Source of the DNA: Topomyia yanbarensis
Taxonomy: Eukaryota > Arthropoda > Insecta > Diptera > Culicidae
Reading direction: 5' to 3'
Assembly: GCF_030247195.1 (NCBI RefSeq)
Contig: NC_080672.1
Coordinates: forward strand, 363,870,271 to 363,934,270
Length of the DNA stretch: 64,000 nt
A program made the position numbers and the translations under genes. A model generated the notes under the pieces. That model did no database searches. It was not told the origin of the DNA and saw only the letters and a program-made list of their open reading frames with translations. Of this stretch, positions 23,700 to 35,822 are shown one piece after another. Each line of letters opens with the position of its first letter. Position 1 is the first letter of the stretch.

Positions 23700-24290
23700 A
23701 AACGCGGTCTCAAGCATTGACCCATGATCGCGCGATATTGAAACGGTCACACCCGGAAGACTCTACCATTGATCCTAGCAGCCTAGACTGATACCTTCCG
23801 TTGGACCAATAAAAAAAATGACGCTCATGTTTACTAGACAACACGTTCTATGGCGACATGACCGAGAACTTTAGTGATTTGGAAGAACTAACTTTCTTCT
23901 AGTATCTGAACCGTATACCGAAAATTAAGTATCAGATTCACGGTCCGCGCGCGAACGCACACGAATATGTGAAAAGACACACGGTCATAAAATAGAATAG
24001 AATAGAAGTTACGTAAACGTTAGCACACGCGACATACAAACGCACACGCGATCGATCATGTTAACGTACAAACGCTTGATCCCTTCGCGATGATACACGC
24101 GATCGCGAAATTTCTGCACCCGCACATATCTGAACCTATAATGAACATAATATTCACAATCACGGCTTAAGCAGTGTTTTAGTGGGTGGCATTGCCCGTC
24201 TCGTCTGCAATTGTAGTGCGTTATTTTGACGGGGAGCCCTTCCAAGAACCTAGCTCTACAGCTCCAGTATGACAACTCTCTAAAAAAGGT
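23700..24290 (-). repeat. Dispersed repeat, matches 48395-48990
   Basis: Reverse complement of the block at 48395-48990. The shared core near 24215-24275 is rich in words such as GAGCCCTTCCAAGAACCTAG, and both copies have TGATCGCG/CGCGATCA words and a stretch like CTAACTTTCTTCTAG. Neither copy encodes a recognisable protein, although the repeat supports similar open frames by chance homology. Confidence 0.7.
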
Positions 24291-26690
24291 GACAAGTTAG
24301 TTTTTGTCATCGATTGTATATCCAACATGCAAAGTTAGTCGTTTCAGGAATTTCGGAAGGGCTTATTTTACACCATTTAAAATGCGCCGCAGGTAACAAA
24401 AACGCACGCGGATAATTAGAACATAAGAATCCATCGTCCGCGGAGAAAAATGCCAATACATAATTGTCATTAATAATTATTCCAAAGTTTATACACGATA
24501 AATCATGCTTGTGTTATGAAACCTACAACTACATAGGCATAACGACAATTGTCTCGAGACACTAAAAGTAATCGCTTTTCACTATATTGTATTGTTTTTG
24601 GAATGTCGTGTTTCGCCGGAATGACGAAACAAGGCATAATAAAATCATTCACCTGCCGTTTAATTCCATTGAACATAAGCAACACTCACGACTTTTGGCT
24701 GTTCGGAGCTGAAGTTGTTTTTGTCACAAACCGAGTATTTTAGAATTAATTCAACAAACATCCATCATAAATTCTCGGCAGCCAACTGCCCAGAGCAATA
24801 AACACATGATAACACTTCTGAGAGTTGCACAGATTGCATCATTCATCAAGGTGAAACCAGATTTGTGTAACTCTTTACCCCATCCTATTGGCAAAGGTGG
24901 AGATGCCGAGGTAAACACGGTTTTCGTAACAACGTTTGTTATACTAACATTCCTTTCCTTCCCTGGTGACTGCAAGGACGTGGCCGACGTTATTGACATT
25001 TAAAAATATAGAACCCTCCAAATGTGCACATTGAGGATCGATAACTACTCCCAGACCCCATTCATTGATTCTCTGTGCAATTTCGCTTATTCTGGCCAAT
25101 CACGGAGTAGCAAATACGAATTGTACGGTCATCATGCTCATGCTCCAATTGCATTTCAAGTATTTTTGATTCTTTGTGCCTAATTAGCTTATGGTCTTTT
25201 ATTCGGGCTTAGGCTTATATGCCCTTTAGATCAATTTACTTCTACGAAACATTCCAATCGTAAACTTCCACTGTTGGATGTTAGAATCATTCCGGATTTG
25301 AAAGTCGTGCAAACCTATCACATTTCCTGCTGTTCTTTTCGACATGCGCCATTTCTTGGAACCAACGCTATACACTAAATAGCCGATTTGAAGAGTGTAC
25401 TGTCGTATCATGCCACGCGTACAGTATCATGTCGTGATCTGGTCTGTTTCATGTCACAAATTTATGAACTCGACCTGCCCAGCAAAGTGCAAACAGCTTG
25501 ATGCACTCTTAACCGCGAAGCAGATACGTCCATTAGGGTGGCACAAACTGTTTTATGGTTAAACTTAATTCATCGTAAATTCTAATAATTGTTGTAATTG
25601 AAAGAAGGTTAATCTTGTCAAATTGTTATCGGTGAGATCAGCTCAATGCAGTGCCGTATAACTCTTTAAATTAGTACCAATTCTGTTTGACTAAAAATTG
25701 AAAACTGCTTTGCTCTCGATTTTTGTACCATTCTCAGTACAAATTGAAAGAACGTTATTCAAAGGATGTGATGCTAGAACACAAACTGCACTACGTTGAT
25801 TCCCAACCGGTTGCTCATAATGCTGAGAGTAAATATTTTGCACCACTCTAATCGATATGCTACAAAGCACAACTCATCACAGCACCATCGACATCGGTAG
25901 CATGGGAGGCACGAATGATTCCCGTCGGAGTGTAGACCACACCATTTACTTGTGACGATACGCGATCCACACTTATACCCATGGTGCGGCGGCTTCTACT
26001 AAATGGCAATGTCTGAATTTTAATGCTTCTGTTTTATGTTTGCAAAAACAATCTTTTAATAGGTTTTACGATGGGTTCGTCAAATAACGGATGTTGAGTA
26101 ACATGCGTAATGACGTATTTCACGTTACGCTCGAATGAGATTTCAGTACCACTTATACTAGAGTGGACCTAGTCTACAGAAATCTTCAACGAGGCATTTT
26201 ACTCTATGATATCTAGACTTCAACAAATTTATTTACACAACTTACCAAAAGGGTTTCAGTTGAGGACCGTTGTTCATCGTTTACATACAACAGATTTCCA
26301 CTTCAAACAGAAATCTGGTGAAAATATAACTGTGACAGCTCAATAACGTTCCTAATTAGCTAGTATGATTAATTACTGACCTGTGCAAACCCAGCGTAGT
26401 ATGTGTGTGTGAGTGAGTGAGCGACCACACCAAAGTCAGCCCTTTCCGGTGACTGCGGAAAATTTTGTTTTCCGCTCAATCTAACCCCGATCGTTCGAGT
26501 CGTCATCTAGCATAGTATACAAAACAGAACGTAGATAGGTAATTCATTCAGTGAAGCAGCAGTGAACCGTAAACTGTTCTTATCCAATTTTTAAAATTTG
26601 TTCCTTGAAATTAAAAACATACGGTGCATTAAACTAACTTAATATCATAATATGTATTATATTTTTTATGTTACTTTATAGGTCATTTAA
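24291..26690. other. Noncoding stretch with one diverged repeat
   Basis: The part at 25140-25440 resembles 18240-18470 in the same orientation (CTTTTATTCGGGCT and flanks). GTGACAAGTTAG at 24289 also occurs near 19103. The part at 26390-26600 has a GTGTGTGAGTGAGTGAGCG run and an insect-initiator-like TCAGT at 26548, which could be a start site but lacks support. No coding exon was recognised. Confidence 0.4.
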
Positions 26691-28415
26691 CCCTCAAAAA
26701 GGCAACCGGGTCTAAGAGGCCCGGCACGTTACAATTTTTTAGTTACAAAAAAATGTGTATGCAGTATAAGCTTGGGCATGGAAATTTTGATAAGTAGCTT
26801 TGAAATCTATAACAAAAATAAAGAATTGTGAAATTTTCATCTATGGAGTTTTGCGCAGCTATGTTTGAATTTTTTACATGCACAAAAAGGCAAGCCGGGT
26901 CTGGCAGGCCCGGTGTGCATGCAATACTAGGCTACTACTACTACTAGGAATACCACGGGTTTTATACATTAATATTTATCTGCAAAAAACATTTGGATGA
27001 GTTCATCGTCATATTAGCAGGAATGTTTTGATTGATTTTATCTTTTTACCTTTTCTTTTAAGAAAAAAATCTTGAAAGTTTGAGCGAATTCTATACATTT
27101 CTTTTATAAGAAATGTAGAAATAGCATACGATAATGACGTGTGTCATATTTTTTTGGGTAAATACTTTTATTTCACTCACTGTGGTCTACTTGACAATTA
27201 TTTGGATACAACATAACCTAACTCTGTCGTTATTGTCTATTTGTTGTCTATTCTTTCTGTTATAGTTTTCGTAATAATTCAAATTGTAGGATCTAAAAAC
27301 AACAAAAAATTGAAATGGCTATAAGACGATATGCCCATGTTTTCAATCGTCTCAAAGAATCTGAAGTAATGGAAGAAATTTGAGCAAATTCAACAGCAGA
27401 CGATTCCGAAACTGATTTGCAAAGCGAGGAAGAAGATGTGAATGATATTGCTTCCGATGATGAATTTGATGTAGAAAAATATGAATATGTACTCCGGTTA
27501 TGCATCAGAAGAAATTGATAGCAACCCAGAAACATTTATTGGTCGTGTTCAAACGAAATGGAGCTTAGAACCAATCGACAGTCGACGTGATCTTCCGAGT
27601 ACTACCCTTTTGGAAAAAAAAATTGAGCTTTTTACATTCATCGCCTTATACGCTGAAATCGGGATTTACTGCGTGTTCGTACTCATCATCCTGTAATTCC
27701 GGAACCGGAAGTCGGATCAATTAGAAATTCAACAGCAGCCAATGGGAATGCTGTACCTTTCATTTGAAACCAAGTTTGTAAAAATCGGAAAAGAATTCGC
27801 TGAGAGATAGGTATGACATTATCTTAGGAACTTGGTAAGTTCCCCCGGGGCATCAAGAACCGCCATAGCTGGCCAATGTGGTCGAAGTACCCTCGGTGGG
27901 TCATTAATGATCTAGACATGCAAAGCCAAGTAATGTTGCACATATTTTAATATATATTGCATCATTTGGACATCATGGTGGTATCAGTTTCTATGGAAAT
28001 TTGCTGTGTGATTGTACTCTTCAACACCTAACTCCAGAACCAAAAGTCGGATCAATAAAAAAAAATCAATAGCGACCGATGGGAAGGCTGCACCTTTCAT
28101 TTGAGACTAAATTTGTACAAATCGGTCCAGCTACCTCAGAGAAAAATCGGTGAGATTGTTTGCCACATGCATACATCCATACATACATACATACATACAC
28201 ACATACACACACATACAGACATTTTACGATTTCGATGAACTGAGTCGAATGGTATAAGAGATTTGGCCCTGCGGGTCTCGGTTAAAAAGTCGAAATTTCG
28301 ACCGATTGCATAACCTTTCTATATGAGAACGGCAAAAAAGGAGCTTGAATTTAGACGGGCCTTAGAGGCCCGGCTTGCCCTTTAATGTTAGGATTTTAGC
28401 TTGCCTTCACAAGGG
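26691..28415 (+). mobile_element. piggyBac-like element relic
   Basis: TTAA stands on both sides (26687-26690 and 28416-28419), as required by piggyBac. The ends CCCTCAAAAAGGCAA and TTGCCTTCACAAGGG are imperfect inverted repeats. A palindromic subterminal motif of the form CCGGGTCTNNNAGGCCCGG occurs at about 26708, 26893 and 28358. The frame at 27313-27500 is acidic (D/E/S-rich) and broken by a TGA, like the acidic N terminus of piggyBac transposases; the next frame has W-S-L-E-P-I. The catalytic core is missing, replaced from about 27680 by unrelated repeat DNA including the microsatellite-bearing module. Confidence 0.7.
28020..28340. repeat. Microsatellite-bearing repeat module
   Basis: Matches the right-hand module of the composite repeats: a CCAAAAGTCGGATCAAT-type segment, a CATACATACACACA-type run, GAACTGAGTCGAATGGTATA, and CATAACCTTTCTATATGAGA. 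It lies inside the piggyBac-like relic. Confidence 0.65.
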
Positions 28416-28419
28416 TTAA

Positions 28420-29569
28420 AAAAATTGGAAAAATCATCATATTCTTGATATGTGATAGACTAAATAAAATAATATTCGTTAGTAATCTGACCAGCATCAC
28501 ATAATAGAGCCTTTGAGCAATTTTTCATACATGGAACGTTAACAGGGATCATTTATGAATAAACCTATAATCAATTGTCTTAAGTGACAGCCATGAGTGT
28601 TTTTCATGTCTGATTGAGTGTCATTTTGGGATGCACAAGATAGTGCTGGTATTTTTTATTGAATTTATCCCAATGCTGATTCCAAACATCGAAGAAATCC
28701 CACGTATATTGCTTGCTGTTCTAAGGAATCGAAAAAAAACTAGTTTTTGGCTTTAGGTTAAAGAATACAAAAAATAGTGCTCTGGCCGTGCACTTATAAT
28801 ACACCAGTAAATACAGTTTACGTAAAAACAGTGCATCGTATTTTTTTTTATTTGACCAATGGGGGGAAGTGGGCCAACTCGGACCGCTGACTAATTCGGA
28901 CTCTCAGCTGTTTTTCATTTATGGTAACATTATGAAAAGCGTGTGTATCATTTCCATGGCTGTCATATAGCTCTGTTATATCTCACAAAATTAGGCGGAT
29001 CTCAGTTTTCGTGTGCTTGTAAGAGAGACACATGTTGCTTCGATGCGCTTCTTCGTAAAACTTGTATGACAAATAACTAGATTTTTGTTTTGGCAAAAGC
29101 AATTATTTAAATCAAGTGCATTATTCACCTGTTTTCGCTTAATCGGTGCGTGGATTGTAGAATATGCCTTGGCCCAATTCGAACCTTTTGCGATAGGTAC
29201 AATAGACTGCTCAGAAAAATAATGATTTTTTGAAAACTCGATCGGCCCACCCCTGAGTCGATTCCTAGTCCCACTAGGCTTGCTTGCACCAAATTTGAAG
29301 TAAATCGGATATGTCTAGCTACCGGACTCAAGTGCAAGGTGTTTGTATGGGATTTCCCAGAACCATGCACTGCTAGGTCCCATGCAAAACTGACTCAGAC
29401 ATCACTTCGTTGAAAGTTTAATAACTTCTTTTAACAAAGCCGGATTGACTCGCAGTCTTCGAAAAAGTTGTAGACAAATAAATCATCTTTCTTATTTTCA
29501 CTTACACTGATAATACGATACATATAGTGTCACCTAGCGGCGAAAATGCGAACTAGTAACTACACATCC
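28420..29569. other. Noncoding stretch, no gene seen
   Basis: No domain, RNA gene or clear repeat was recognised. A CACCTAGCGG word at 29530 recalls the composite repeat end but is not followed by it. Confidence 0.4.
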
Positions 29570-30474
29570 CTTTCATATTAATGGGTGACTTTAACGCCCA
29601 TCACACAGCGTGGGGTTCAAAAAGGTGACGGTTAAATGACGGCAGTATCATCTTTCTCCGGGGCCGATCCGCATCCGCCTTAGATTTAACAATATGTTCC
29701 ATCGCTGGAACCTGGTCGGTTCTCGCCGATACTGAAAACAGCGATCACTTCCCTATTGTAGTCTCCTATGATCGGATGCCCCCTCTACGTTGCGGCGTCG
29801 CCGTTGGCTCTAGATCGGGCGGAGTGGACCATCTACAAAGATGACGTTTCGGATACACTCGATCGACTAGTCGCCAGACGAGCTTGTATAGGTCATGACA
29901 CAGGCTGCAAAACCATGCATTCCCCAAACCAGCGGAGCACCACCAAAGCGAGCGGTTCATTGATGGAACCCAGAAGAAGCGAGGGCAATCAAAGATCGAC
30001 GAAAAGCTGTTCAAACTCTTAAAAATACTCCACTTCACCATCGTCGATGGGATGAGAGATCAGCGGATTTTCGCCGCCTCGGGAACCAGGCAGGTCAACG
30101 AGAAAGCCAAGGAGGCCAGCTGGACGTCTTTCCTGGACGGGATCAGCGCCGATTCTTCGACTGGGGATTTGTGGAGAATAATCAATGCCCTAAGCGGCAA
30201 AAGAAGGCAAAACGGCTTCGCACTAACAGTTAACGGTACCACTACAGTTGAGCGCTATGAAATTGCTAATACAATCGGTCAACACTTTGCCCTTTTCGCT
30301 GGGGCCTCCTCCCTCCCATCTGCCTTCCTGAGAACGAAGAGGACAATAGAAGCCAACGCTACAACATTCAGTCCAGACGCCAGCCAGGATTACAACAAAC
30401 CTTTCTCTGGAGTAGAACTAGCCACTGCACTGAGTACTGCAAAGGGAAACTCAGCGGGACTCGACAACGATAGT

Positions 30475-30559
30475 TATTCATTTGTAAAACAAACCAAGAT
30501 TGGCACTTTTAAGCTAACGCAAACCTGTCTTATCAAATAAACAAATTGAATAAAAAAAA
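30475..30559 (+). mobile_element. 85-bp retroinsertion with poly-A and 8-bp target duplication
   Basis: Short sequence ending in AATAAAAAAAA, flanked by exact direct repeats ACGATAGT at 30467-30474 and 30560-30567. Removing it restores the LINE reading frame: the codons before it (G-L-D-N-D-S) join codons for H-S-L-L-R-H-S-T-P-V-G. It is the 5'-truncated 3' end of a retrotransposed RNA, from a LINE or an mRNA I cannot identify. Confidence 0.8.
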
Positions 30560-31208
30560 ACGATAGTCATTCCCTGTTAAGGCATTCAACCCCGGTTGGC
30601 AAGCGAGCGCTCCTAAACGGATTCAACAGGACAGCTAGAGAACCGGTCTCCTGATTCCCGTTTCAACGAAATGCGAGAGAACAAGGAGCCCGAATGACTT
30701 CCGATCCATTAGTCTTCTACCCTGTATTGGGTAAAACGATGGAAAGAATGGTAAACAGACGCCTGATAACCCTCCTCGAGGAACAAGAGCTTCTCGACCA
30801 TCGACAGTTCGCATTAATACCATCCGTAAGGGACTCGGCACAGGAATTCATCTAGGCTGCCTCGATGAAATAGCCAACGACTTGCATGCTGATATCGCCA
30901 TCCTAGATCTTGCCAAGGCCCACAACACGGTATGGCGTGAAGGGATACTTCGCCAGCTGCGCCAATGGGGTGTTCGCGGAAACCTTGGCTGCTTCCTCAA
31001 GCAATACCTCAGTGACCGAAGTTTTAGGGTGAGCATTGGAGGTAAGCAGTCGAACCTGTTTCGGGAAGCCTTGGCAGTCACATTATTCTTGGTCAGCATG
31101 AACTCACTTTTTGCCACGCTTCCGAAAGGTATATACGTATTTGTCTACGTCGACGATGTAATACTTATCCCGACCAGAAGAAAATAACTTGGCAATAACC
31201 CGAGCATA

Positions 31209-31915
31209 CTATTATTTGGTATTCATACCAAAACTTAGTATTAGGGACCATCCATAAATGACGTAGCATTTTTTGAGTGATTTTTAACACCCCCCTCCCC
31301 CATCGTAGCATTTCGTCACAAACCTCTAAATACCCCCTGGTAATTACGTAGCTTGACGGTAAAGCTACCCCCCCCCCCCCTTGCCACTGTAATTTTTTTT
31401 AAAATTCTGTTCTATTCTCCTTTAAAAAAGCTACGTAGCATCACATGACCCCCTACCCCCCTGTGGTCACACATCATCACAAAATACAAAACTCCCCCCT
31501 CCCCCATATAATGCTACGTCATTTATGGATGATCCCTTAATTGATTATTATACCTCATCGAGGTATTAAGTAGGTATTGAAGAAACATTTTTCAATACCT
31601 GCTTAATACCTCAATGAGGTATAATACTTTATTTTAGTATTATTTATGTATTCCAGTTATTTTTACAAATACCAAACCAATAGCTTATTGAATACCTCCA
31701 TAGAGTGAATTTTACTTTTGGAAGGTTGAAAAATGTTTTATTATTATTCAGGTATTATAATAACTCGTTTAATTATCAAATAGTTATTTGTAGAACATGC
31801 CTGCGTTATTTTTTTTTTTTTTTGGTATTTTACCTCTTATGTAGAGCTCATTAATACCATATTGTGGTAAACAGTCGTTGGTATTGATACCTAAATTTAG
31901 TATTCTGGAGTTATT
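31209..31915. mobile_element. GTATT-rich MITE inserted in the LINE
   Basis: The left end TTTGGTATTCATACCAAAAC followed by TTAGTATTA resembles the right end GGTATTGATACCTAAATTTA followed by GTATTCTGG in reverse complement and palindromic form. The interior contains many AATACCT/AGGTATT words. The LINE reverse transcriptase is interrupted here and resumes at about 31915. A second MITE (31244-31536) is nested inside. Confidence 0.5.
31244..31536. mobile_element. MITE with TTA target duplication, nested
   Basis: The ends GGGACCATCCATAAATGACG (followed by TAGCAT) and the reverse complement at 31510-31536 (CGTCATTTATGGATGATCCC) match over about 26 bp with one mismatch. TTA stands at 31241-31243 and 31537-31539. 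The interior is C-rich in runs and repeats GCTACGT words. It is related in plan to the GGGACCATTCATAAATTACG elements at 19743 and 22046. Confidence 0.75.
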
Positions 31916-33530
31916 TTCTTCCGCTCGGGATAGCTATCGGAAAAAAAGTTGGTCGCACAAAACTGAAGCTACAGGCAGGCCGGTAATGCTGTCGACCGAT
32001 GGGCTGACTCAGTCGGTTTCAGTATTTCAGCCCCAAAATGCGCTATTGCGCACTGCTGCAATTCCCATCATGCAGCCACTGGCAGGCCAGTCAAACTTGC
32101 TGGAACCGTAATTCCTCACCGGAAAGAGCCTAAAATTCTTGGTGTGACTTCCGACAGGGGAAAAAGGACTGCGAAAGTAGAAAACGACTTATTCGCACCA
32201 TCAGCTCGCGTCATCCGAAGTGGAATAGGCGAACCGCACTCAACATCAGCAAGGTCCTCATCCATAGTCGCCTGTTCTACGGCCTCGAGATAACCATTGG
32301 GTCGCGATTGGGAAGGATTAGTAGATATCTTGTCATCGTTGGCTTAGAATCTACTATCCAGCACCCCCGCCGAAGTCACCTGCGTTGAGACCGGTGTACT
32401 TCCCTGCCGATGGGCGCTGGTAGTAGCTGCCCTGAAACAGACAGCCATGAACATCCATACCACATTTACCAACACGCCTCTCCCTACAATCCGCAGCTGC
32501 GCCTGGCACGAGCGTGCCCGAAACTTAGACAGCAGCCTGGCTGTATCCGCCAGAGCAGGTGACCCTCCCAGTACTGCCAGAGCACAATTCCTCCAAATGG
32601 GTGAACGCAAATACCCTAATCATCTCCACATTTACTCTGACGGTTCGAAAATTAGCGAGGGCGGGTGTGAGCGGAATCGGAAAGGGTCTTTGGAGAGGGA
32701 GTCGTGTATCCTCCGTTTGCTCAGTTTTCTCGGTAGAAGCAGCCGCCATCGTCATTGCCATCATCAAGAAACCTAAAGATACTCCGGCTTTGATTCTCTT
32801 CGATTCCCTCCCGGTCAGCAAAGCACTGGAATCGGGAAAGTCCAACCTCACCTACGTTCAAGCCATAGAGCAATCCTGCGACCCGTTTTCTACCATATGC
32901 TGGGTTCCCTGGCACAGTGGAATTCCAAAGAGATCCCATCATTTGACGTTATTAGGGCATTCAAGACGAAAGCCTCCGAGCACTTTATTGCCCACTGGAG
33001 GAACCTACGAGGCTACCCACAAAAGATAAAAAGAGATGTCGCGTAGTGGACAGACCGCGAAAACCGGAGGGAATAAAGAGCACTTATGGGTAGGACACAC
33101 AAAGATCACCCATACCCACACCATCACCCGCGTCGACCCTCAAATGTGCCCGACTTGCAATACAAGCACGATAGAGCACCTACTCCTAAACTGCCGGGAA
33201 CTCGAAGACCTGCGGTGACTCCATAACCTGCCCTCCTCGATTCGGGGCACACTGTCGAACAATACAGCATTCTTGAAGGATGCCAATATTTTTGAAGCCA
33301 TCTAAGGCGGACCGTGAGCAAACACTCTTCCTACCACCAGCACTTAGCGGGCCATACGCCTCACCCCGAGCAGGCGCTGGAGAGGCTCTCCAAAGGCCCT
33401 CTATCAGCCACAACATGCTAGCTTTTTCTACCACCATCAATCAGCGGGCCCTTCACCACCGGGTGTTGGGGAGGGTCTTACGCTACCCTACCAGAGACGA
33501 ACTCAATGCCTAAGTTAAATGTAATATAAC

Positions 33531-34742
33531 GATCCCATTTTTTTGTTTAAATTACCGCAAGGTTTTACAGTTCCGATTTTGTTGGCTATTTTCGGCAAAT
33601 GTAAGACTAGGGGAAATGAAACCAATGAAATTGAAAGACGGATAGGTATTCTAGAGTGAACTAGGACTAGCCAGGCTCATATGGACATGATCGAAAGGAA
33701 ATGTGAAGAATCCTTTGCCTTCTGCTAAGTAGGAGTTGAGCGTTGCACCCAAGTCTACCACATGGTCATTGATAGAACATAACTCATCATCATGTTTTAC
33801 CGCCGGCGACAGATGCCCAGTATATTGTAAGGAGGTCGGTGTTAAAGGTTTGACTTAATTAGAGATTTACATTCGTCCAGGACAATAACCGGAGTACACA
33901 ACTTCTAACACCATTCCTTTTTTCCTCATCCGCGGGATGTAATGACATGAAATTACTGTAAAGGTCTTCTCGAAATCGCCAGATTTAAACCCAATCGAGA
34001 TTATGTGAATTAGTTATGGAATTTGCGTTTTGACTTCGCCTCACAGAACCCGACACTAACTTAGTGACAGGACTGAGCTAGCGCCGGATTGATGAAAAAC
34101 GAAGACACAATTTGTGTTCCTGAGCATACTCCTAGTTCTGCCAGATGTCCCGCAAGAGATTTTGTAATCAACTCTTCATTAGCATGTTGACAACGACGTG
34201 ATTATCAATAAAAATAGGCTCATCGAAGCTAACGAAAGTACTTGGCAGAAACACAACGAAATGTATCTGAAAAAAACTTTTTGAAATTATGCCATTGGAC
34301 TTGCGCACAGCCAAAATAAGAACTAACATTAATTTATTTGAGAAAAATGAGTTGGTACTATTACATTTTTCTACATTGAAAGAACACTAAAACAATGCAT
34401 TTCGTCAAAATACGTCAAATACGTCGTCGCCTATTTTAGTAAATTAGAAAGTTATAACCATAAATAGTCAGCATGAGCATATTATTTCAGGCAAAACTGT
34501 ACATAGAATGTCAAAACAATTTGTGTACTCGTTTATTGTGACCGACTCGGGAAGGTGGAGAGATGACTTCTATACACTCTGACACAAATAACATTTTCCC
34601 AACTCAACTACCAACTACTTTGTTAAATAGTTCCCAAATTACTTTCAAAGTGAAGTATCAAAATTATTCGAATCTATAAATATGAGCGAACCCACGCATC
34701 ATAATATTAAGTGTGTGTGTGTGATAGACAGAATAGTTTACC
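33531..34742. other. Noncoding stretch with one MITE fragment
   Basis: The part at 34005-34170 matches one arm of the MITE at 51213-51555 (GAATTTGCGTTTTGACTTCG; CCGACACTAACTTAGTGACA). Nothing else was recognised. Confidence 0.45.
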
Positions 34743-35822
34743 TTAGAGCATGTTCAGTAGTGTTTCAGTTCTAGATTCATAATTTTGAATGTTCTATTAT
34801 ATAAAACTGAAAATTTTAAAACTAGAACTTGCTGTCCCCAGCAGCAGTTTTAGCGGATGTTCCATTCAGTTTAAAATTCATGTCTCACCATTCCTTCAGC
34901 GTTACTGCATTCCAATTTATTTTTCCCCAGTCTATCGGGTCGAAGTGTCTGTATTTAAAACACAGTTCTAAACGTGTTTTAAAATCAGCAACAAATAGAA
35001 CGGAGTTCAGGAGCGTTTTATTTTATAAAAGAGTTTCAAAGTAGAACTGGAACTGAAACATTCATATCCCCAGCAGAGCGTTCTGTTTTATAATTTCGAA
35101 CAGTTTTGTTTTAAAATTTAAAACTATTATACGACGCCGTTCTATTTGTTGCTGATTTTAAAACACGTTTAGAACTGTGCTTTAAATACATGCAAAGCTT
35201 TTAGGGCATGTTCAGGGAATGTTCAGGAGTGTTTCAGTTATAGATGCATAATTTTGACAGTTCTATAATATAAAACTGAAAATTTTAAAACTAGAACTTG
35301 CTGTCCCCAGCAGCAGTTTTAGCGGGAGTTCTATTCAGTTTAAAATTCATGTCTCGCCATGGCTTCAGCGTTACTGCAATCAAATTTATTTTTCCCCGGT
35401 CTATCGGGTCTAAGTGTCTGTGCTGAATACTTTCCATGTATTTAAAACACAGTTCTAAACGTGTTTCAAAATCAGCAACAAATAGAACGGCGTCGTATAA
35501 CAGTTTTAAATTTTAAAACAAAAACGCTCTGCTGGGGATGTGAATGTTTCAGTTTCAATTCTACTTTGAAACTCCTATACAAAATAAAACGCTCCTGAAC
35601 ATGCCCTTAGCACAGACACTTAGACCCGATAGACAGGGGAAAAATAAATTTGAATGCATCAACGCTGAAGGCATGGCGAAACATGAATTTTAAACTAAAT
35701 GGAACATCCGCTAAAACTGCTGCTGAGAACGGCAAGCTCTAGTTTTAAAATTTACAGTTTTATATTATAGAACTGTCAAAATTATGAATCTAGAACTGAA
35801 ACACTCCTGAACATGCCCTTAA
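34743..35822. mobile_element. Nested self-complementary MITEs, GAGCATGTTCAG type
   Basis: The outer ends AGAGCATGTTCAGTAGTGTT (34743) and the reverse complement ending CTGAACATGCCC (35820) match over more than 200 bp. TTA stands on both outer sides. A second start, AGGGCATGTTCAGGGAATGT, lies at 35201, and a second inverted end, CCTGAACATGCCCTTAGC, near 35598. The block is therefore two related elements overlapping or nested. A 3-bp TTA target and GGGCATGTT ends would suit PIF/Harbinger-type MITEs; that is inference. Confidence 0.65.

Larger units (their letters stand above)
29570..33530 (+). pseudogene. Degenerate non-LTR retrotransposon with RNase H (I/LOA-like)
   Basis: Ordered remnants of one ORF2. 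Endonuclease: M-G-D-F-N-A-H-H near 29580 and S-D-H-F-P-I near 29745. A linker region at 30052-30470. Reverse transcriptase: I-L-D-L-A-K-A-H-N-T-V-W near 30900 and the catalytic Y-V-D-D-V near 31147, with the region around the G-x-P-Q-G motif lost. RT thumb at 31915-32160. RNase H: H-I-Y-S-D-G-S near 32630, E-A-A-A-I near 32740, a D-S-L motif near 32800 and W-V-P-W-H-S-G near 32903. Then a C-P-T-C-x8-H-x4-C finger near 33148. Many frameshifts and stops make it inactive. An RNase H domain after the RT points to the I or LOA groups. Three later insertions are listed separately. Confidence 0.8.

Noticed and set aside
24009..24275. Similar frames at 24009-24275 (minus) and 48405-48635 (plus) as a conserved small protein
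   Set aside because: The similarity comes from a shared DNA repeat; the frames diverge at their ends and neither has a recognisable motif.
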